Part shown: positions 1 through 7,282 of the stretch, piece after piece
How positions within the stretch are numbered: position 1 is the first letter of the stretch
How the letters are laid out: each line of letters starts with the position of its first letter
From: Deltaproteobacteria bacterium UBA1386
GTDB taxonomy: Bacteria; Desulfobacterota; Syntrophorhabdia; Syntrophorhabdales; Syntrophorhabdaceae
Direction: 5' to 3'
DNA length: 33,431 bases
NCBI GenBank assembly: GCA_002305765.1
Contig: DBQU01000108.1
Location: forward strand, 1 to 33,431
The notes under the pieces: generated by a model
What the model was told of the DNA's origin: nothing
Databases searched by the model: none
The model's input: only the letters and a program-made list of their open reading frames with translations
Program-made: the position numbers and the translations under genes

Positions 1-3
1 GGG

Positions 4-22
4 TTTATCAACAGGCTGTTGA
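4..22 (+). repeat. Copy of a dispersed 19-bp repeat at the window edge
   Basis: This is the first of three related 19-mers (4-22, 161-179 inverted, 302-320) that share the core TCAACAGSCTGT. This copy is nearly self-palindromic, with arms TCAACAG and CTGTTGA around one central base. It may be the end of another repeat element that continues outside the window. Confidence 0.5.
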
Positions 23-159
23 ATGGTTCAGGTCGTGTCACGGGTCATCCGTCACGGGCCACACATCAAAATCAGGCATAGCAGGTCTTTGTTGTTACCT
101 TGTCTTCACCAGGCTCCTGACCTGCGGGTTGGGCTGTGTTATGCGGGGTATTTCCAACA

Positions 160-321
160 CTTGACAGGCTGTTGACAAAGTGATTTCTGAAGAGGATTTG
201 TGCTCTTTCGTCATTCCGGCGAAGGCCGGAATCCAGGAAAAACGAGGGGTTAAAGAAACCTCTGGATTTAAGGCCTTCGCCGGAATGACGTAGAAAATGG
301 GTTTATCAACAGCCTGTCAAG
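160..321. repeat. Composite palindromic element (MITE/REP-like), about 160 bp
   Basis: Outer inverted repeats at 160-179 and 302-321 match at 15 consecutive bases (161-175 against 306-320) and extend with one mismatch. They enclose a second, inner inverted repeat at 209-236 and 262-290. There is no open reading frame of note inside. The nested palindromes suggest a small non-autonomous mobile element or a REP-type structure. Direct repeats that would mark a target-site duplication were not obvious. Confidence 0.55.
209..290. repeat. Inner REP-type inverted repeat
   Basis: Two imperfect inverted copies of a 28-bp unit beginning CGTCATTCCGGCGAAGGCC lie at 209-236 and 262-290. The left copy also holds an internal palindrome, ATTCCGGC-gaag-GCCGGAAT (213-232). 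Units of this type are widespread extragenic palindromes in proteobacteria. The right copy differs near its inner end. Confidence 0.6.
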
Positions 322-351
322 CGACTCAAGCCATTCAAGCGGTTCAAGCCG
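316..351 (+). repeat. Nonamer tandem array A (4 x TTCAAGCNN)
   Basis: Four adjacent 9-bp units of consensus (T/C)TCAAGCNN run directly off the right end of the palindromic element. The same ordered units recur at 5703-5738 (inverted) and 5829-5864. The array lies just upstream of the promoter for the small exported protein gene. Confidence 0.7.
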
Positions 352-378
352 CCTTTAGGTATGTATACAAAAAAATTA

Positions 379-407
379 TTGAAAACGGCAAAATGCTGTG
401 CTATAAA
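379..407 (+). promoter_or_regulatory. Sigma-70-type promoter of the small exported protein gene
   Basis: TTGAAA (379-384) and TATAAA (402-407) each match the consensus hexamers at 5 of 6 positions and are separated by 17 bp. A start site near 414 would leave a 5' leader of about 25 nt containing the Shine-Dalgarno run of G at 428-432. Confidence 0.6.
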
Positions 408-438
408 AACAAAAGGTCTTAAGAAAAGGGGGTAACAT

Positions 439-765
439 ATGAAAAAAGCTGCAATATTTATTATGATCGCTGCCTTTTCGTGTGGTCTTTTCGTGCTTCC
501 CGCTTTTGCCGAGGATGAGAACGAGCGTTCCTGGCGGGGGTCCGGCAAGGGGGAGGCCATGTTCTTCGACCTTGTACTCTTGAGACCTATCGGCATTGCC
601 AGCGTGGGAGTCGGTTTCGCGGCAACCATCGTGGCCCTGCCTTTTTCCATAATAGCGAACAACACGAGGGAGGTCGGGGATGCCATGCTGACCGAGACCG
701 TCAACTATACCTTCGTGAGGCCTCTCGGCGAGGTCTTTGAGCCGGCATCGATGTTGGATCGCTAG
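439..765 (+). CDS. Small exported protein of unknown function
   Basis: The 108-residue product begins with a clear Sec signal peptide: MKKA, a hydrophobic stretch, and a probable cleavage after LPAFA near residue 24. The mature part is about 84 residues and has a glycine/alanine-rich hydrophobic segment around residues 50-72 (GIASVGVGFAATIVALPFSI) that could insert in or lie on a membrane. The start is set by a G-rich Shine-Dalgarno 6 nt upstream and a good promoter at 379-407. It is probably monocistronic, because 180 nt separate it from the next gene. I do not recognise a named family. Envelope location is inference from the signal peptide. Confidence 0.75.
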   Translation: MKKAAIFIMIAAFSCGLFVLPAFAEDENERSWRGSGKGEAMFFDLVLLRPIGIASVGVGFAATIVALPFSIIANNTREVGDAMLTETVNYTFVRPLGEVFEPASMLDR

Positions 766-907
766 GATGGTCGCCCCGGGCAACACTGAAGATGGTGTCC
801 TGGGGCCGGGGACCGCTGGAAGGGCGACGTCCCGCCGTGTTCGATCACGGTCATTCCTTACCTCCACCGCTAAAGAATCTTTAGTAAATATCGATAACTA
901 TAGGTAT

Positions 908-923
908 CGGAGCTTCGGCTCCG
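908..923 (+). promoter_or_regulatory. UUCG-tetraloop hairpin in the glgP leader
   Basis: CGGAGC-TTCG-GCTCCG forms a perfect 6-bp stem closed by a cUUCGg tetraloop, an exceptionally stable RNA fold. It ends about 10 nt before the AAAGGAGA ribosome binding site of the phosphorylase gene. No T-run follows, so it is not a terminator. It may stabilise the mRNA 5' end or keep the ribosome site open. Confidence 0.4.
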
Positions 924-945
924 TCATTATCAAAGGAGATGTCAC

Positions 946-3402
946 ATGAGTCAAACCTCTGATGGCGCCGGCGCGACACGGTTAGATGGCCGGTCCGGGG
1001 ATGATTTTCGCAGGATCCTGACGAACCAGCTCACCTATTCTCTTTCGAAAGACATGTATTCGGCGACGCAAAGGGACAAGTATACGGCCACGGCCCTTTC
1101 GGTCAGGGCCCGCATAGTCAAGAACTGGATCGAATGCCAGCAGAGCTATTACAAGCACGATGCCAAGCGCCTCTACTACCTTTCCCTGGAGTTCCTCATG
1201 GGGAGGCTTCTCAAGAACTACCTCATCAACATCGACCTTCTCGACGAATACCGCGAGGCCATGGACGTGTTGGCTACCAGGCTGGAGGACACCCTGGAGT
1301 ACGAGTGGGACGCGGGACTTGGCAATGGCGGTCTGGGCAGGCTTGCGGCCTGTTTCATGGATTCCATGGCCACGCTGAACTACCCGGCCTATGGCTACGG
1401 GATCAGGTACGAGTATGGCATTTTCACACAGAGGATCGTCGACGGGTATCAGACGGAAGCCCCCGACAACTGGCTGCGGTATGGCAATCCCTGGGAGTTT
1501 CCGCGACCTGAACTCATATATCCCGTCCGGTTCTACGGGAGGGTGGAGACGCACTCCGCCAGGACGGAATGGGTCGACACGAGCGAGATCCTCGCCATGG
1601 CCTACGATTATCCCGTGCCCGGCTTCCGCACGAACACGGTGAACACCCTGCGCCTCTGGGCGGCGAAATCGACGCGTGATTTCGATTTCGAGTACTTCAA
1701 CAGCGGCGATTATGTCAGGGCAGTGGAGAACAAGAACAGCAGCGAGAACATCTCGAAGGTCCTTTACCCCAACGACCTGTCGCTGGCAGGCAAGGAGCTC
1801 AGGCTCAAGCAGCAGTACTTTTTCGTGGCGGCCACCCTTGCCGACATCATGAGGCGGTTCGGGAAGGCATACAGCGATCTCAGCATGTTGCCGAGCAAGG
1901 TCGCGATCCAGCTCAACGACACCCATCCCTCGATCGCGATCCCCGAAATGATGAGGATCCTCATCGATGATCACGGGCTCTCCTGGGATATCGCGAGCAA
2001 GCTTACGCGTGAAACCTTTGCCTACACGAACCATACCATCCTTCCCGAGGCGCTTGAGACGTGGTCGGAGGACCTCATCGGGCATCTGCTTCCCCGCCAC
2101 CTCCAGATCATCCAGGAGTTGGACAGGAAGTTCCATATCCAGGTGGCCCGGCGCTTTCCCGAGGAGTTCGACAAGGCCTACCAGATGGGGATCGTCACGG
2201 GAGATGGAGGGAAGGTGGTCAACATGGCCCGGCTCGCCATCGTGGGAAGCCACGCGGTGAACGGGGTGTCCCGTCTGCACAGCGAGCTCCTGAAGAGCCA
2301 CGTGTTCAACGATTTCTACCTCATGTACCCGGAGAAGTTCCGGAACGTGACGAATGGGATCACGCACAGGCGGTGGCTCCTCTCCGCGAACCCGGGTCTT
2401 GCCTCGCTCATCACGGAGGCGATCGGCGATGGGTGGACGCATGACCTCGAGGAGTTGAAAAAGATCGAGCCCATGGCGGAGGACGCCGCTTTCAGGGACC
2501 GTTTCAATGCGGTCAAGAAAGAGAACAAGCTTCGCCTCTGCAGGGCGATGGAGAGGGTCTTCAACTTCACCCTTGAAACGGATCTTCTCCTCGATTGCCA
2601 GGTGAAGAGATTCCACGAATACAAGAGGCAGCTCCTCAACGTCTTTCACGTCATCACGCTGTACAACCGTCTCAAGGAAGGACGGGTGCCGGAGGGTTTC
2701 GTGCCCCGCGTGGTCCTTTTCTCGGGCAAGTCGGCGCCGGGGTATCTCATGTGCAAGCTCATCATCAAGCTCATACACAACATCTCCGAGATAGTCGCCG
2801 CCCATCCGCTGGTGAAGGACAAGCTTCAGGTGGTCTTCGTCCCGAACTACGGTGTAACGATCGCCGAGGTCACCATACCGGCGGCGGACCTGTCGGAGCA
2901 GATATCGACGGCCGGCTACGAGGCGTCGGGCACGGGAAACATGAAGTTCGCCCTCAACGGAGCACTCACGATAGGAACTTACGACGGCGCGAACATAGAG
3001 ATACGGGAAGAGGTGGGGGAGGAGAACTTCTTTCTCTTCGGACACAGGGCCGAGGAGATCTTCGAACTGAGGAAGCAGTATGACCCGAAGAAATACATTG
3101 AAGAGAACAAAGAGCTTGCCCAGGTGATGCACCAACTCCAATCGGGGTTCTTCTCACCGGAAGAGCCGGCCCTGTTCCAACCCATCGTGCAGAGTCTGAT
3201 GGACGGCGATCGCTACTGCGTCCTGGCCGATTATTCCCTGTATGTGGCGTGCCAGGAGGAAGTGGCGCGGGCATACAGCGACAGGGACGAGTGGACGCGC
3301 AAGGCGATCCTTAACACGGCAAGGTCGGGCAAGTTCTCAAGCGACCGAGCCATACACGAGTACGCCCGCAACATATGGAGCATCTCGCCGGTAACCCGGT
3401 AA
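946..3402 (+). CDS. glgP: Glycogen/alpha-glucan phosphorylase
   Basis: The 818-residue protein has the usual length and sequence of the GT35 phosphorylases, which release glucose 1-phosphate from the non-reducing ends of glycogen or maltodextrin using pyridoxal phosphate. The PLP signature EASGTGNMKFALNGA is intact, with the cofactor lysine at residue 667. Other family blocks are visible: YYLSLEFLMGR near residue 80, GLGNGGLGRLAACFMDS near 125, and VKRFHEYKRQLLNV around 555. The start follows a strong AAAGGAGA site. No other glycogen genes are adjacent, so it appears to stand alone. Its stop is immediately followed by a heptamer-repeat element. The function call is firm. Preference for glycogen or maltodextrin cannot be read from sequence. 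Confidence 0.96.
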   Translation: MSQTSDGAGATRLDGRSGDDFRRILTNQLTYSLSKDMYSATQRDKYTATALSVRARIVKNWIECQQSYYKHDAKRLYYLSLEFLMGRLLKNYLINIDLLDEYREAMDVLATRLEDTLEYEWDAGLGNGGLGRLAACFMDSMATLNYPAYGYGIRYEYGIFTQRIVDGYQTEAPDNWLRYGNPWEFPRPELIYPVRFYGRVETHSARTEWVDTSEILAMAYDYPVPGFRTNTVNTLRLWAAKSTRDFDFEYFNSGDYVRAVENKNSSENISKVLYPNDLSLAGKELRLKQQYFFVAATLADIMRRFGKAYSDLSMLPSKVAIQLNDTHPSIAIPEMMRILIDDHGLSWDIASKLTRETFAYTNHTILPEALETWSEDLIGHLLPRHLQIIQELDRKFHIQVARRFPEEFDKAYQMGIVTGDGGKVVNMARLAIVGSHAVNGVSRLHSELLKSHVFNDFYLMYPEKFRNVTNGITHRRWLLSANPGLASLITEAIGDGWTHDLEELKKIEPMAEDAAFRDRFNAVKKENKLRLCRAMERVFNFTLETDLLLDCQVKRFHEYKRQLLNVFHVITLYNRLKEGRVPEGFVPRVVLFSGKSAPGYLMCKLIIKLIHNISEIVAAHPLVKDKLQVVFVPNYGVTIAEVTIPAADLSEQISTAGYEASGTGNMKFALNGALTIGTYDGANIEIREEVGEENFFLFGHRAEEIFELRKQYDPKKYIEENKELAQVMHQLQSGFFSPEEPALFQPIVQSLMDGDRYCVLADYSLYVACQEEVARAYSDRDEWTRKAILNTARSGKFSSDRAIHEYARNIWSISPVTR

Positions 3403-3407
3403 AGACG

Positions 3408-3499
3408 GTTTCAAGTCTAAAGTTCCAGGCTAAAGGCCAAAGAAGGGATGTTTCCGGTTCGCGTCTTTAGCTTGAGACCTGTAACCTGAAACCTGAGAC
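3408..3499. repeat. Paired inverted heptamer arrays
   Basis: Five 7-bp units of consensus GTYTMAR occupy 3408-3442. Five more occupy 3465-3499 in the opposite orientation, with 22 nt between them, so transcripts could fold into a long imperfect hairpin. The element starts right after the glgP stop codon. The shared leader TAAAGACGGTTYCAAG recurs at the cheV stop (6917 onward). Confidence 0.6.
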
Positions 3500-3585
3500 G
3501 GTCTCTTTTGTGTCTTGACTCGTTTCCGGTGGTGTGTTACTCAATTCACTGTTTCTTCACTTCTGAACACAACAGGGTGGCGATC

Positions 3586-5514
3586 ATGGAACGATATCCG
3601 CACATCTTTCAACCGGGCACCATCGGCAACCTGACTGTCAAGAACAGGATCAAGTACGCGGCCACGGAGACGAACTTTCCGTACGGCGACGGCTATGTGA
3701 GCGACCGCGAGGTGGCCTACATGGAGGCCCAGGCCAAGGGCGGGGCAGGCATAGTGACGACCCAGGGAGCGTACCCCGACAAGAAGGGGGAGGGCAAGGG
3801 TTTCAAGGGGATGATGTCGATCAATGACGACAGGTACATCCCCGGTCTTAAGCGGATAGCCGATGTGATCCGTGCCAACGGGGCCCTTTCGAGCATCCAG
3901 ATACTCCATTGCGGCAGGGAGGGCGGGATCGAGCTCGACTACTGCCTCATGCCGTCCGTTGTCCCCCAGAAGCTCTCCTACTTCAAGCCCCCCCGCGAGA
4001 TCACGAAGAAAGAGATAAAAGAGGCCGTGAAGGACCACGTGGCGGCTGCGCGGCGCGCGAAAGAGGCCGGCTTTGACATGATAGAGCTTTCCGGCATCGT
4101 CGGTTACCTCATCTCCACGTTTATATCGCGTTACACGAACAAGAGGACCGACGAATACGGCGGGGATCTGAGACAGCGGTGCCGGCTGATGGTGGAGGTC
4201 ATCGAGGGCGTGAAGGCCGAGGTGAACGATATGCCCGTGGGCATCCGGCTCTGCGGCCACGAGCTTCTCGACGACCGGGGTGGCAACACCTTCGAGGAGA
4301 GCGTCGAAAGCTTCAGGATAGCTGAGGACGCCGGGGCGGATTACCTGAGCGTCACCGTTGGGTGGCACGAGTCCTCGCAATCGGTCATCACGAGGGACGT
4401 TCCCATGGGTCACTGGCTCTACATAGCCGAAGCGGTGAAGAAGGCAGTCCACGTTCCCGTCATGATGGCCTTTCGGCAGTTCCTCCCTCATATCCCCGAG
4501 AAGGCGATATCCGGGGGGCAGATAGACTTCGTGGAGATGTGCCGGCCCATGATCGCCGACCCCGAATTCCCGAAGAAGGTCAGCGAGGGCAGGGAAGGGG
4601 AGATAATCCCCTGCATCGCCTGCAACGTTTGCTTCTCGCGGCTTTACTACCACCAGCCCATCATGTGCTCCGTCCGTCCCAGCCTGGGACAGGAGGGCGA
4701 AAAAGGGTGGGGATACTATGGGTTTGAACCGACGGAGAAGAGAAAGAAGGTGCTCGTCGTCGGCGGCGGGCCCGCGGGCCTCCAGTGCGCCGAGGTGGCC
4801 GCGCGCAAGGGCCACGATGTCACGCTCTTCGAGAAGAACGACAGGCTGGGCGGTAACATCCTTATAGCCTCCAGGGTTGATACAGGCGCCGCAGAGCTGA
4901 TGCGGCCGATAGCGGCCCTCGATCAGCTCTGCCGCAAGGCCGGGGTTGACATCAGGCTCGGCGCCGCGTGCGATCCGGCCACCGTCGGCTCGGAGGCGCC
5001 CGATGTTCTCGTGGTGGCGTCCGGGCCCTCCATAAAGGGTGTCTCCAAGGGTGTTTTGACGCCGCACGGTGTGATGGCGGCGGGGGAGAAGGTTGGACCG
5101 AGGGTCGTCATCATGGGTGCGGGCGGCGTAGGGCTGGGTGTTGCCGTTTACCTCCTTCGCAGCGGTGAGCACGAGATCACCGTCATAGACGAAGCGGGAA
5201 AGCCCGGCAGGGATGTCAATCCTTTCTATTTTTGGCAGTATATGGCCCTCATGAGAAAGCGAAAGGTGAATTTCATGATGCGCACTGTCGTCAATGTGGT
5301 GGAGGACGACCGGGTGCGTGTCACGGGGCCCTCGGGCGAGGGGGTTGTCGAGACGGACAGCGTCATAACGTCGCTGATGGCCCCGGAAGAAGACATATGG
5401 AGAAATACCGCGGGGTCGCTTGCGGGAGAGGCGTATTTCATCGGGGACGCGAAGAAGCCGAGACGCCTTTTGAACGCGATCCGCGATGGATACCGCTTAG
5501 GGATGGTGCTCTGA
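3586..5514 (+). CDS. NADH:flavin oxidoreductase / 2,4-dienoyl-CoA reductase-like Fe-S flavoprotein
   Basis: This 642-residue enzyme has the three-part plan of the trimethylamine dehydrogenase / 2,4-dienoyl-CoA reductase family. An FMN-binding TIM barrel (about 1-335) is followed by a [4Fe-4S] site with Cys343, 346, 349 and 361 (C-x2-C-x2-C-x11-C). A C-terminal nucleotide-binding part holds the FAD fingerprint VVGGGPAGLQCAE near residue 390 and a second dinucleotide motif GAGGVGLG near 510. The ATG at 3586 is preferred over the longer frame from 3508, because family homology begins at ERYPHIFQPG and an AGGGTGG site precedes it. In the barrel the usual His pair of the HGAHGYL block is replaced (LSGIVGYL, residues 168-175), so the substrate may differ from dienoyl-CoA. 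Its stop overlaps the ferredoxin start, so the two are probably made together as an electron-transfer pair. Confidence 0.88.
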   Translation: MERYPHIFQPGTIGNLTVKNRIKYAATETNFPYGDGYVSDREVAYMEAQAKGGAGIVTTQGAYPDKKGEGKGFKGMMSINDDRYIPGLKRIADVIRANGALSSIQILHCGREGGIELDYCLMPSVVPQKLSYFKPPREITKKEIKEAVKDHVAAARRAKEAGFDMIELSGIVGYLISTFISRYTNKRTDEYGGDLRQRCRLMVEVIEGVKAEVNDMPVGIRLCGHELLDDRGGNTFEESVESFRIAEDAGADYLSVTVGWHESSQSVITRDVPMGHWLYIAEAVKKAVHVPVMMAFRQFLPHIPEKAISGGQIDFVEMCRPMIADPEFPKKVSEGREGEIIPCIACNVCFSRLYYHQPIMCSVRPSLGQEGEKGWGYYGFEPTEKRKKVLVVGGGPAGLQCAEVAARKGHDVTLFEKNDRLGGNILIASRVDTGAAELMRPIAALDQLCRKAGVDIRLGAACDPATVGSEAPDVLVVASGPSIKGVSKGVLTPHGVMAAGEKVGPRVVIMGAGGVGLGVAVYLLRSGEHEITVIDEAGKPGRDVNPFYFWQYMALMRKRKVNFMMRTVVNVVEDDRVRVTGPSGEGVVETDSVITSLMAPEEDIWRNTAGSLAGEAYFIGDAKKPRRLLNAIRDGYRLGMVL

Positions 5515-5708
5515 TGATCCCCGTTGTCGACAAGGAAACATGCACAGGATGCGCGACATGCTGGGAGGTATGTCCCCCCGGTGCCATACTGTTCAGGGAT
5601 GGTAAGGCCTGCATCGACGAAGACCTGTGCGAGGAATGCGGCTTCTGCGCCGCCGAATGCCCGGTAAAGGCGATAGAGATACCCTTTCCAAACAGTAATA
5701 CGGCTTGA
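5514..5708 (+). CDS. 2[4Fe-4S] ferredoxin
   Basis: This 64-residue bacterial-type ferredoxin has two complete cluster motifs, CTGCATCWEVCP and CEECGFCAAECP, and no extra domain. The ATG at 5514 shares its A with the TGA stop of the flavoprotein gene, which signals translational coupling. Electron transfer to or from that flavoprotein is the natural inference. The stop codon lies inside the first unit of a nonamer repeat array (5703-5738), so the last residues may have been altered when the repeat arrived. Confidence 0.9.
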   Translation: MIPVVDKETCTGCATCWEVCPPGAILFRDGKACIDEDLCEECGFCAAECPVKAIEIPFPNSNTA

Positions 5709-5738
5709 ATTGCTTGAATGGCTTGAGTCGCTTGAGGG
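5703..5738 (-). repeat. Nonamer tandem array B (inverted)
   Basis: Four 9-bp units of consensus GCTTGARNN, the reverse complement of array A, form a run that begins inside the last codons of the ferredoxin gene. Read on the minus strand, the unit order matches array A. A degenerate set of three more units follows at about 5753-5779. Confidence 0.7.
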
Positions 5739-5828
5739 TTAAAGGCGAAAAGAACTTGAATACCTTGAGCTGCTTGCGAGTGAGATGAGAGCAACTGGAT
5801 CTCGAAGTGGGTCTTTTCGTTTCTAACT

Positions 5829-5864
5829 TTCAAGCCATTCAAGCGACTCAAGCCATTCAAGCTG
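5829..5864 (+). repeat. Nonamer tandem array C
   Basis: Four 9-bp units of consensus TTCAAGCNN lie in inverted orientation to array B, about 90 nt away. Together B and C could fold into a long stem in the transcript that leaves the ferredoxin gene. Array C ends about 14 nt before the proposed sigma-28 promoter of cheV. Confidence 0.7.
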
Positions 5865-5877
5865 CCTTTTCTTCCCC

Positions 5878-5904
5878 TTAATATATCCCCAGATCCTCCG
5901 ATAA
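5878..5904 (+). promoter_or_regulatory. Sigma-28 (FliA)-type promoter of cheV
   Basis: TTAA (5878-5881), exactly 15 bp, then TCCGATAA (5897-5904) matches the flagellar sigma consensus TAAA-N15-GCCGATAA at 10 of 12 positions with ideal spacing. The predicted transcript starts near 5912 and carries a leader of about 48 nt to the cheV start. Control by the motility sigma factor fits a chemotaxis gene. Confidence 0.6.
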
Positions 5905-5959
5905 TAGAGAAAGACGCGTGTATTCTCATTACTGTGCTGACACAGCCAAAGGAGGGATT

Positions 5960-6919
5960 ATGGCTCAGGGGACGTCGAATATTCTTCTCGAGACGGGGAC
6001 AAATGAGGTTGAGATACTGGAGTTGTATATTGATGAGGAAGGATATCGCGGCTACTACGGTGTCAATGTCGCGAAGGTCATAGAGATCATCCCCGTCCCC
6101 AGGAACAAGATAAATCCGCCCGATTCGAAGAAGGGGATGGTGTCGGGTCTTTTTAACCATCGGAACAAGGTGGTGGTCCTCATAGACCTCGCTGTCTGGC
6201 TCGGAAAGACGAGGGTGGAAACGAAACCCTGCAACGTCCTCATAACGGAGTTCAACAACGTCGTGACGGCCTTCATGGTATCGGGCGTCACGCGGATACA
6301 CCGCGTCACCTGGCAGGACATCAAGCCTCTCGATGGGTACATGGAGAACGTGAGCGATGCCGTGACGGGGGTCATCGAGCTCGAGAATAACCTCGTCTTT
6401 CTCCTTGACCTCGAAAAGGCCATCGCCGAACTGAATCCGGAACTGGCCCTGAAGGCCCCTTCGGCGGCCGCGGAGGGACGCCTGGAATTCAGCCTCGACA
6501 GGCCCATCAAAGTGCTCCACGCCGACGATTCCAACGTCATACGGCACAACGTGCGGGCCCGCCTGGAAGAGAACGGGCATTTTGCCGTGCATTCGGTGGG
6601 CAACGGCGAGGAGGCATGGAACCATCTGATGAGCCTCAGGGAAAAGGCCCGTGCGGAAGGAGCGGCCCTGACGGACTTCGTGGACGTGGTTCTCACGGAC
6701 ATAGAGATGCCTGGCATGGACGGGTACCACCTTTGTAAGAGGATCAAGGATTCGCCGGAATTCAAGGACGTTCCTGTCATCCTATTTTCTTCGCTCATAA
6801 CGGACAAGCTTATCCACAAGGGCCAGTCTGTCGGAGCCGACGGCCAGTTCTCGAAGCCGGACCTCAGCCTGCTGTCCTTCATGAAGGAACTCGTGGAAAA
6901 GAGACAGAAGGCAGCGTAA
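5960..6919 (+). CDS. cheV: Chemotaxis coupling protein CheV (CheW domain plus receiver domain)
   Basis: The 319-residue protein joins an N-terminal CheW-like domain (about 10-165) to a C-terminal response-regulator receiver domain (about 188-315), the defining layout of CheV. CheV couples chemoreceptors to the CheA kinase and is tuned by phosphorylation. Receiver landmarks are intact: the acidic pair in HADDSN, the phospho-acceptor Asp247 in LTDIEMPGMDG, and the conserved lysine in FSKPDLS. The ATG at 5960 follows a strong AAAGGAGGG site, whereas the longer frame from 5918 has none. It stands alone, with no other chemotaxis gene in the window, behind a sigma-28-like promoter. It is predicted to be cytoplasmic at receptor arrays. 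Confidence 0.92.
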   Translation: MAQGTSNILLETGTNEVEILELYIDEEGYRGYYGVNVAKVIEIIPVPRNKINPPDSKKGMVSGLFNHRNKVVVLIDLAVWLGKTRVETKPCNVLITEFNNVVTAFMVSGVTRIHRVTWQDIKPLDGYMENVSDAVTGVIELENNLVFLLDLEKAIAELNPELALKAPSAAAEGRLEFSLDRPIKVLHADDSNVIRHNVRARLEENGHFAVHSVGNGEEAWNHLMSLREKARAEGAALTDFVDVVLTDIEMPGMDGYHLCKRIKDSPEFKDVPVILFSSLITDKLIHKGQSVGADGQFSKPDLSLLSFMKELVEKRQKAA

Positions 6920-6943
6920 AGACGGTTCCAAGAAGAGAAGAGG

Positions 6944-6999
6944 GTTTCAGGTAAGAGGCAGTTGCGGGTTCCGGGTTGCGTGTTTCGAGTCAAGGGCTA
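6944..6999 (+). repeat. Degenerate heptamer repeat region after cheV
   Basis: About eight imperfect 7-bp units beginning GTTTCAG follow the cheV stop. The stop itself sits in TAAAGACGGTTCCAAG, nearly identical to the start of the element after glgP. The rest of the 363-nt gap between cheV and the next gene has three TTATCCTT blocks (7081, 7114, 7149), a promoter at 7155-7181 and no gene. Confidence 0.45.
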
Positions 7000-7154
7000 A
7001 AGGTGGACCGTCCGCCTACGCTTCGGCAAAACACATCGGGAATCCTCCAAGATGCCGACATACAGTTTCCAGCCATGGTCTTATCCTTTTCCCGAAACGT
7101 GAGATCGTCTTTTTTATCCTTTTCCTGAAACCTTCTCTGAAACCTTCTTTATCC

Positions 7155-7181
7155 TTGACACCCGGGTGGTCGTTATATAAT
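7155..7181 (+). promoter_or_regulatory. Sigma-70-type promoter with perfect hexamers
   Basis: TTGACA (7155-7160) and TATAAT (7176-7181) both match consensus exactly. The 15-bp spacer is shorter than the optimal 17. The predicted start near 7188 gives a 5' leader of about 95 nt for the exported protein at 7283. Confidence 0.6.
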
Positions 7182-7282
7182 CTGCATCTTAAGGTTTCGA
7201 CGAGTGGCGGGCCGGTAATTTTTTGCCCAAGACCGTGAAACCCATCGTCGTCAAGCACGCACACAATGATCAAGGAGGGGTA

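Noticed and set aside
737..949. 70-codon frame between the small exported gene and glgP
   Set aside because: It overlaps both neighbours, has no ribosome site and has a random-looking composition.
982..3141. 719-codon open frame on the minus strand
   Set aside because: It lies fully opposite glgP, has no family motifs, and arises from the GC-rich codon pattern of the real gene.
3541..5172. 543-codon minus-strand frame
   Set aside because: Antisense shadow of the flavin oxidoreductase gene, with no ribosome site or recognisable domain.
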